This document shows positions 58,126-64,000 of a stretch of 64,000 bases of DNA, piece by piece. The stretch comes from Eupeodes corollae (lineage: Eukaryota; Arthropoda; Insecta; Diptera; Syrphidae). Every line of letters begins with the position of its first letter. Within the stretch, counting starts at the first letter, position 1. The stretch lies in assembly GCF_945859685.1 (NCBI RefSeq), contig NC_079148.1, forward strand, positions 1,612,001 through 1,676,000, read 5' to 3'. The notes beneath the pieces are model-generated. The model saw nothing but the letters and a program-made list of their open reading frames with translations, ran no database searches and was not told where the DNA came from. The translations under genes were made by a program, and so were the position numbers.

Positions 58126-58800
58126 TCGGGATGGGGTTTTAAGCCTTGGCCGGCTTACATACTTGTTTTATAGTTTTAGGGCTTAGTTTTAAGTAGAATA
58201 GGCATGGTGGCACAAAAAGAAATAGAAAAAAAAAAAAAAAAAAAAAAAAAAAACAATTAAAAAAAAAATACAAAAAATACAAAAAAAAAAAAACAAAAAA
58301 AAAAAAAACATTAAAATAAAAAAAAGAAAACATGGAATAAAAAAAAAAAATAAAAATAAAAAAAGACAACAAAATATGAAAAAAAAATGTTTGATAGTTA
58401 GATTTGCTGCTGTGGTTGTTCTAGTTTTAAGTAGTTTATAGGTAGAATAGGTAGTTTAAGTTAGTTTTTAAGTTTTATTTAAGGACCTTATTTTAAGTAG
58501 TTTGTAAGTAAAAATAAATAAAAAAAAGGATATTGATATTAGTTTTTTGTTCAAATTTTCTAATAAATACAAAAATAAATGAAATAAAATTTAAATGAAG
58601 TAAAATAGATCTTAAGGCCGAAAGGCATTAGTAATTAGTGTTATAGTTTAGCTTAGAGTGTCCGTATGGGACCATTAAGTTAGTTGTAAGTTATGGATAA
58701 TTAGGCTAGTTTTATGAATTTTTGTCTAGCTTTAAGATAGGTTTAAGAATGAATTAATAAAAATGAATTTAAAAAAAAATAAAAAAAAAAAAAAAAAAAA
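58126..58800 (+). other. LINE 3' UTR and poly-A tail
   Basis: After the TAG at 58,123-58,125 come GGGCTTAGTTTTAAGTAG and then a 180-bp A-rich block (58,217-58,390) that may be an internal A-run or a fossil tail. Then GTTTTAAGTAGTTTATAGG and TTATTTTAAGTAGTTTGTAA occur as a short direct repeat (GTTTTAAGTAGTTT/ATTTTAAGTAGTTT). The tail ends in AATAAAAATGAATTTAAAA and a terminal A-run up to 58,800. AATAAA occurs near 58,757, although non-LTR elements do not always use it. Confidence 0.85.
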
Positions 58801-58817
58801 AGTGCGTTTTACTGTCA
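58801..58817. repeat. Target-site duplication of the LINE, right copy
   Basis: AGTGCGTTTTACTGTCA, identical to 52,689-52,705; the SINE sequence continues directly after it. Confidence 0.95.
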
Positions 58818-59030
58818 TACCAGATGTCTTGGGTTCAATCCCGGCCTGTGCCGTCTTAAATTTTTTTCACGGGTACTGCCTCTTTTGAGGAATTAACAAA
58901 TTCTTGTCATGAAAAGTGCTTTCTCAAATAATCCGATCGGACTAAGCTTAAAACTATAGGTCCCCTCCATAACTGACAACAGTTCTCGCACAGGAATGGT
59001 TGAGAGCTGTAAGCAACTAGGCCCTAGTTT
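58801..59030 (+). mobile_element. tRNA-derived SINE, copy 5, 3' part (split)
   Basis: Continuation of the SINE interrupted at 52,705: TTGGGTTCAATCCCGGCCTG (B box), TTCACGGGTACTGCCTCTTT, CTTGTCATGAAAAGTGCTTT, AGGAATGGTTGAGAGCTGTA and CAACTAGGCCCTAGTTTA. Removing the LINE and one duplication copy restores an ordinary SINE of about 250-260 bp. Confidence 0.88.
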
Positions 59031-61654
59031 AGTTCTCAACTTACTTAGCTTTACACTTTCTCTCTACCGCACCGAACCCTAAAAATACAGAATACAACAG
59101 ACATCTCAAAACCAGTATTTATTAATTTTGCAATTTTTACGAATTTGCTGCAAGATTCAAAGCATTTGCAGAAATATTTAGCTGTGCCAATTCCTTAAAA
59201 CATCTTGCAAATAGAAATAATTAAGTTGCAAGAAGTAAGAAGCTGGCTCAAGGATGTAACTATTACACTTGTCGACCCCCGAACTACATAGTTCCTTGAA
59301 TACAGAGCCATTTATTCCGCCAAACCTTTCGTATAAGGACATTTTTATTATTCTCTAGTTTGCTGATTGGTCCAGTTAACGAAATCAAAAGCTTTCTTCT
59401 TCTTAAGGCACTTCGGATAAAGCTTGTTGACATGAGCTATTATCTTAAAGTTCGTTACAGGAGCACTAAGGGGAATTGGCCTTCCTTATCCTGCTATCCA
59501 CTTCTTTTCAGTGTCTTCAACTCTTACCATTCCTTGAAATTTGGGAAGGAAAGGATTTAAATTTGTTTGGTTTAAGTGAAAGCAATATATTATAAGAAAT
59601 ACAGTGTTATCATTGCTTACAATTTTAAAGATTAATGATTACGATTGAAAAATTAAAGCACTAGTATGTTAAACTCTAACCCAAATTTTCAGCTTTCTTT
59701 GGGAATTTAAGTTTTTATTCATCTAAAAGATCCGGAACCAACCAAGAACGTATAAGGAAGATGGGAAAAACACACTCTTCTCCTTGGTTTCACACATTTC
59801 ACTACTGATTTTTCAGATTTCTGAAGTTTAGGTTTTCAGGTCAGCTATAAAAAATGTAGTTGATGTATCGGCTAAAGAAAAATCTACAATCATAATTTGT
59901 TTTTGAAATGTTTCCAAAATTAAATTTATATATTTTTTTCACATGGATGAAATGGAGTTTTGCCACCTTCTAGAGAACCATCGTGCTCCACTTTCGTACA
60001 AGGCACTATACGTCTATTTAATTTGATTTTGAGGCATGGGAGAAGGGTTCATGTACAGCTGCGGACAATAGCCTCAAATTCCATTTCAATAACTAAAAAT
60101 CAATCACCCTTATCAAATATTACGTTACTGATAAAACCATTTAAATTATTGGCATCTGTTTCGTGTAACAATTTGTACTTTTTTATCATATGTTTTGAAA
60201 ATATCGATTTTGAGCTAATTTTACTGTGAACCTAATGCTCCTGGAAAGAAATTTCAAGGTTCCACCTTTATCAAACTGCTAACCTCAAATGGCAAATTCC
60301 TAAACACCAATATTTCGATATTTCTGGGGAAAATCCCAAAATCACTCATTCGCATTTCGTCTTGAATATTAAATCAATCAAATCCCAATCCTCTCAGAAG
60401 TTAACCCCCCTAAACCCAATTCTGTAAGGAACGCATAAATACATAACATACATTATATGTATTGTACATATGTGTATTATTATTATTATTATTATTATGT
60501 TTCCATAAATGCAAATATCAGTTAACATTTGTCTACCACACAAATTGAATTTTAAAAATTCAACACATAGTTACCTTAAGCAATTTTGAAATGTTACACG
60601 CAGTCACCCGCTCCAGCCCCTGCCTGTTTCATTCTTAAAATTCATTGTCAAAACATATTGCCACTGTTTGACATTCAAATATATTCAAACCTTGTAAAAC
60701 ACTCCACGAATGGTGCGACATTATTCCAATCCAACCCCTGGTCTTGGTCCTGATGATGGTATTGTAGTAGCTCCACACCTCTTCCTCCCTGATGATGATG
60801 ATGGGTGCCCTCCATGTCTCCGCATATAGCATGAAAATTCAAAAGAAAATCCCTGCAAGATGTGATAGTATAGTAGTATCAATAATTCCCGTTTAATGGG
60901 ACGGTATTTAAATGTCGAATTAATTCCTGAAACCAAAAGCACTCCGCATACGATTAGTAAACTCAAACCAGCCTCTTTTGCCTTAAAGCCATTTGCCTTG
61001 CCTTGCTTTTCCTCTCGAGCTCCCTTAACCAAGTTTCACTCTTCTAGCACCATCAACATCAGTGGAAAAAAGGAAATCTTCCACCGCCAACTGATTTGTG
61101 CGAATCACAGGGTTCCAACACTTGCCACTAATTACAAATGCGAAACAAAAAATGTACATATGTACACATATATAAATTTCTACTGCTAGAGCCTTGAGAG
61201 AAAACGGCACGAGGAAGCGAGAAGGGAAAACTGAATGTGGTTACGATTTCTTTACACGGATTTGAATTCACCAGGTTCTTGGAAGTTGACTCCATAAGTA
61301 TATGCCGTGACATTCATGCATGGAGGAATCTGCTACTTTGAGGAAACACACAATCTGTACATTTGCTATTCTGCTCCTTCTGTTCATGACGATTTAATGG
61401 GGTGCGAATCCGCGATGAGTATCATCTTCAAAGTTGCAAATGCTTTCCACATATTATGCAAACATATACATATATTGTATAACTACTCGTATGTATTATA
61501 CGAAGCTATATCAGGGTGACTCTTCTACACATATGTATTCTTTACTGGTATAGGGTAGTGTGTCTTTAGTATATTTGCAGCAGGTTGAGGCCGTGCAGGA
61601 ATAGCTGCTAGAGGAATCTCAAGTAGGAACTTATTTCGTTATACATTCTTTAGC
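59031..61654. other. Non-coding stretch
   Basis: (ATT)n microsatellite at about 60,475-60,497 and GATGATGATGATGG near 60,793. Frames at 60,635-61,313 on both strands overlap one another and have no domain. AT-rich otherwise. Nothing recognised. Confidence 0.45.
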
Positions 61655-62990
61655 TAAACCAAATCGCAGCTAACTCGAAAGTCAGGAGCGCACTTGAAAA
61701 TTTGCAATCCCCAAAAAAGACGATGCCACCACTTCCCTGACCTTCGGTCCAGCTCATAAGCGGCCCGAAGTTGATCATGGTTGAGCATGGTCCCCTCCTC
61801 CCATGAATGTGTTGTAATCTTTCACGACTTTAGGGCAGCTGACTTCGTGTTGCATTCCCGATTTATCCCTTCTGATAACAGTTGAAACGTCGTTGCCATG
61901 GTAGTTTTAAGCCAACAGTACCATTCTGGTATCTTTCCATTTATAAAAACTGATCCCATCTTTCAAAGATCGGTAATCGAAGTCTCCTCTTTTCATTTTT
62001 TATCTTGGGGTTGCCTTTCCTATTTACCCGAATCGTTCCACAAGCTAGAGTTTTTTCTGTTTTCAGTTTTTCTAATAATCTCACTGACGAAAAATAATTG
62101 TCAAGAAAAATTATTTTTTGCTTGCCCCACTCCTTTTCAGTGATTGCCAAAACTACTCTTTCACCGAGACCGTAATTTTCATATTAACTTTCTGTAGCTG
62201 CTCGTCCTTGCCTTGGTAAATTGAAAATTTCTTTATGTACCCATGTTGGTCAGCTAAGTACCATAATTATTTATAACCTCTCTTTATTAGCTTTATGGGA
62301 TTGTACTGCTTCATTGAGTTCCTATCCTTAAAAAGAATCATGTACTTGTCAACAGGAAGCTGTCTTGTCCCATGGTAGAAAGTGCTGAATTTTTAATTCA
62401 AAGAATCTATCATTGGACGAAGCGTGAAAAGTCGATCTTTGCTATTTCTTGAATAAGGCTGTTGTCTTGTATGTGCAAGCTACCCAGAATCGTATCGAAT
62501 CTATTCCGACTCATCGTTTTACTCACTAAACACACTCCCAAATCCTCACTTTCACTCCAAAAGTACCTCCAGCTGGGTATAGTTTATGATATCCCATGAG
62601 AAAGTTTATGCCTATAAAAGCTATTAGCTCACCCTTCTTCAAATCTATAAGACCTTACTTTCCTGAACGACGGAGATTAGATTGGTACACAATATTTTCG
62701 AGCACACTTTCAAGGAGAGAGACGAACAAATCGGTTGGACTGACGCAGCTCTCAAAAAAACCTTCCACAGGACCTTTTTGCAATAAAAACTCGAACATTT
62801 CTGTTACAAGATCGTTAGCGTTCCATTGTCGATTTGGTTTCTCTTCAGGTATTTTTTTCTTTGAAATACTGCATCCCGGAAGATTATCCGAAATTTCCTC
62901 GCCACTACCCAACAATTCATCAAGCTTTTCTTGAAGTACAGCTTCATCTGGTTCCTCATTCAATACGGCAGCAGGTGTTGTTCTAAAAAC
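61655..62990 (-). pseudogene. piggyBac-like transposase, frame-broken
   Basis: The minus strand shows the piggyBac transposase order. The N-terminal acidic segment is NEEPDEAVLQEKLDELLGSG (frame 62,655-62,963), then MFEFLLQKGPVEGFFESCVS. After shifts comes MSRNRFDTILGSLHIQDNS near 62,480. VDKYMILFKDRNSMKQYNPI near 62,350 corresponds to 'VDEQM.PFKGR.S.KQY.P', with first catalytic Asp kept and Glu changed to Lys. Next is IIFLDNYFSSVRLLEKLKTE (frame 61,941-62,150, second Asp) with LACGTIRVNRKGNPK. Near 61,790 is MGGGDHAQ (region of the third Asp) with a duplicated decamer and a frameshift, then DQLRAAYELDRRSGKWWHRL. Several frameshifts and stops make it non-functional. The Cys-rich C-terminal domain was not found. 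Terminal repeats and a TTAA duplication were not identified. Confidence 0.85.
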
Positions 62991-64000
62991 TTAAAAAAAT
63001 TGACGTAACCACGCAAAGGGTACTAAGACAAATAATTACCAAAATTAACAACAAATTACTCCTTTCAAAGTTTAGTATGCTGCCATAAAAAACCGTTACA
63101 AACGTGGACAAAACTATGTACAAAAAAAACACACCGAGAATTAATGTCTTAAAAGTCTCGTTGGGCGTCAGTATCATATATTACTCATATAGAGATTTTG
63201 TTTCAAGCTGAACATTCTGGTATTTACAAATAAAGTAAGAAGAAAGGTAATTTTTAGACTACCTCTCATCCTATTGGTAAGGAGGCGTTCGTCGTGAGAC
63301 AGATAGTCGACGGAAGCTTTTGATAGCCGCCTTCATTAGTCTTAAATCAGAGATAGACTAATAGATAAGCAGTGAAACCATCGGAGGTCTATGGAAAAAC
63401 AATGACCAATAGTAAGAATTACTGGAAAGATGAATTAATAATCCGAAACGTGAAGTCAGCGAACAAGAGGTCTAACCTCAAAATAGAATTTTAGCCTACC
63501 GTAAATTGTCTATCGTATAATTTAAATATTGAAGCCTAAGAAATACAAATTGTAAATAAAGACCTTTAAATTAAAGCCCTTGAACTCTCTGCAGTTAGTA
63601 CCCTTGAGCCTGGCGAGCAAAACCGCGGCCTAAGACAACAAAGTACGTCCCAAAACTAGTCTTGGAAAACAGATATCTGAATGCGTCTCTATCTTATCTC
63701 CATTTTTAATTGAAATTTAAAAATACCTAAAACTCTTAACTACTTCAAAATCTAACAAGTTTCGCAATAATCATTTCAAATCCTCTCTCTTTCATGGTAT
63801 TGTTTTCTACTAAAGTTTTTTACTACGTTTGCAATTAATACTTAGCATAGATTTATAGGATTTTCACACCAAGTCCAAAACCCGGTTTTCGCGAAATTAT
63901 AAGTTTTGGCCGAAAACCTACATCGAAAACTCAAGTTTTCCATAAATTTTTGGTAAACCACATGTTTTCGTAAACCACAAGTTTTATATCAAACCTCTTG
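62991..64000. other. Non-coding stretch to the window end
   Basis: The last 150 bp have repeated short motifs (GTAAACCACA(A/T)GTTTT, GAAAACTCAAGTTTTCC) that look like the start of another repeat cut by the window edge. The 64-codon frame at 62,983-63,177 (minus) is hydrophobic but of no recognised family. Confidence 0.45.

Larger units (their letters stand above)
52706..58800 (+). mobile_element. Full-length Jockey-clade non-LTR retrotransposon
   Basis: A 6.1-kb element with a 264-bp leader, two intact overlapping ORFs, a 675-bp 3' UTR and a terminal A-run, bounded by a perfect 17-bp target duplication. Integration was into a SINE copy between its A and B boxes. Perfect duplications, open ORFs and a long uninterrupted A-tail all point to a young, possibly active copy. 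The 5' junction reads TCAGTC, which matches the arthropod initiator TCAKTY, so a Pol II start at or next to the first base is plausible. Clade assignment rests on ORF1 structure (PRE_C2HC-type region plus three CCHC knuckles) and on ORF2 having an APE endonuclease and RT but no RNase H. Confidence 0.93.

Noticed and set aside
62596..62934. 112-codon plus-strand frame
   Set aside because: Antisense shadow of the piggyBac-like N-terminal segment on the minus strand.

Overview
The window looks like repeat-rich, AT-rich nuclear DNA from an insect, most likely a dipteran. The evidence is the mix of transposon families: a Jockey-clade LINE, a DD41D-type mariner-like transposase, and PIF/Harbinger and piggyBac remnants. 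Further support comes from abundant TGTCAAA/TTTGACA motifs and from long non-coding tracts with GAC/GTC, CAA and GAA microsatellites. I found no exon of a conserved host gene. The window could be a large intron or intergenic DNA. Only three reading frames look functional, and all belong to mobile elements.

Layout, part 1 (1-24 kb). About 2.33-8.42 kb is one very large foldback-type structure. It has two arms of about 1.1 kb that are diverged inverted copies of each other, each built of short tandem units, around a 3.8 kb core. The core holds an intact mariner-like transposase gene (5703-6770, minus). After it come a short RT remnant at 10.2 kb, the C-terminal end of an RTE-like LINE at 11.8-12.2 kb, a 1.35 kb segment bounded by CACTGTG-type ends at 14.0-15.3 kb, an internally deleted LINE at 17.6-18.6 kb and a Harbinger transposase remnant at 18.7-19.2 kb. 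The first of five copies of a tRNA-derived SINE lies at 21.7-22.0 kb.

Layout, part 2 (24-52 kb). This part holds more decayed LINE pieces (25.0-25.4, 25.8-25.9 and 28.5-29.1 kb, the last with an internal 156 bp tandem duplication) and SINE copies at 31.3, 34.2 and 41.8 kb. It also has several local tandem or hairpin repeats (33.95, 34.5, 39.2, 42.3-43.3 and 45.6-46.3 kb) and a MITE-like inverted-repeat element at 47.2-47.7 kb. Between them lies GC-richer, apparently unique non-coding sequence.

Layout, part 3 (52-64 kb). A complete, uninterrupted Jockey-clade LINE occupies 52,706-58,800. It has a 5' leader, ORF1 (631 aa, Q-rich with CCHC knuckles), ORF2 (1086 aa, endonuclease plus reverse transcriptase), a 3' UTR and a poly-A tail. 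It is inserted inside a fifth SINE copy and has generated a perfect 17 bp target-site duplication. ORF1 and ORF2 share a TAATG stop/start overlap. The leader contains a tRNA-like segment with good A and B boxes followed by a T-run, so a Pol III transcription unit sits inside the leader of an autonomous LINE. A frame-broken piggyBac transposase lies at 61.7-63.0 kb.

How the pieces relate. The LINE encodes its own retrotransposition machinery, and such LINE enzymes commonly mobilise SINEs in trans, although no shared 3' tail between this LINE and these SINEs was obvious. The cut-and-paste transposases are independent lineages, and only the mariner-like one is still open. All calls come from reading the sequence; no database search was run.
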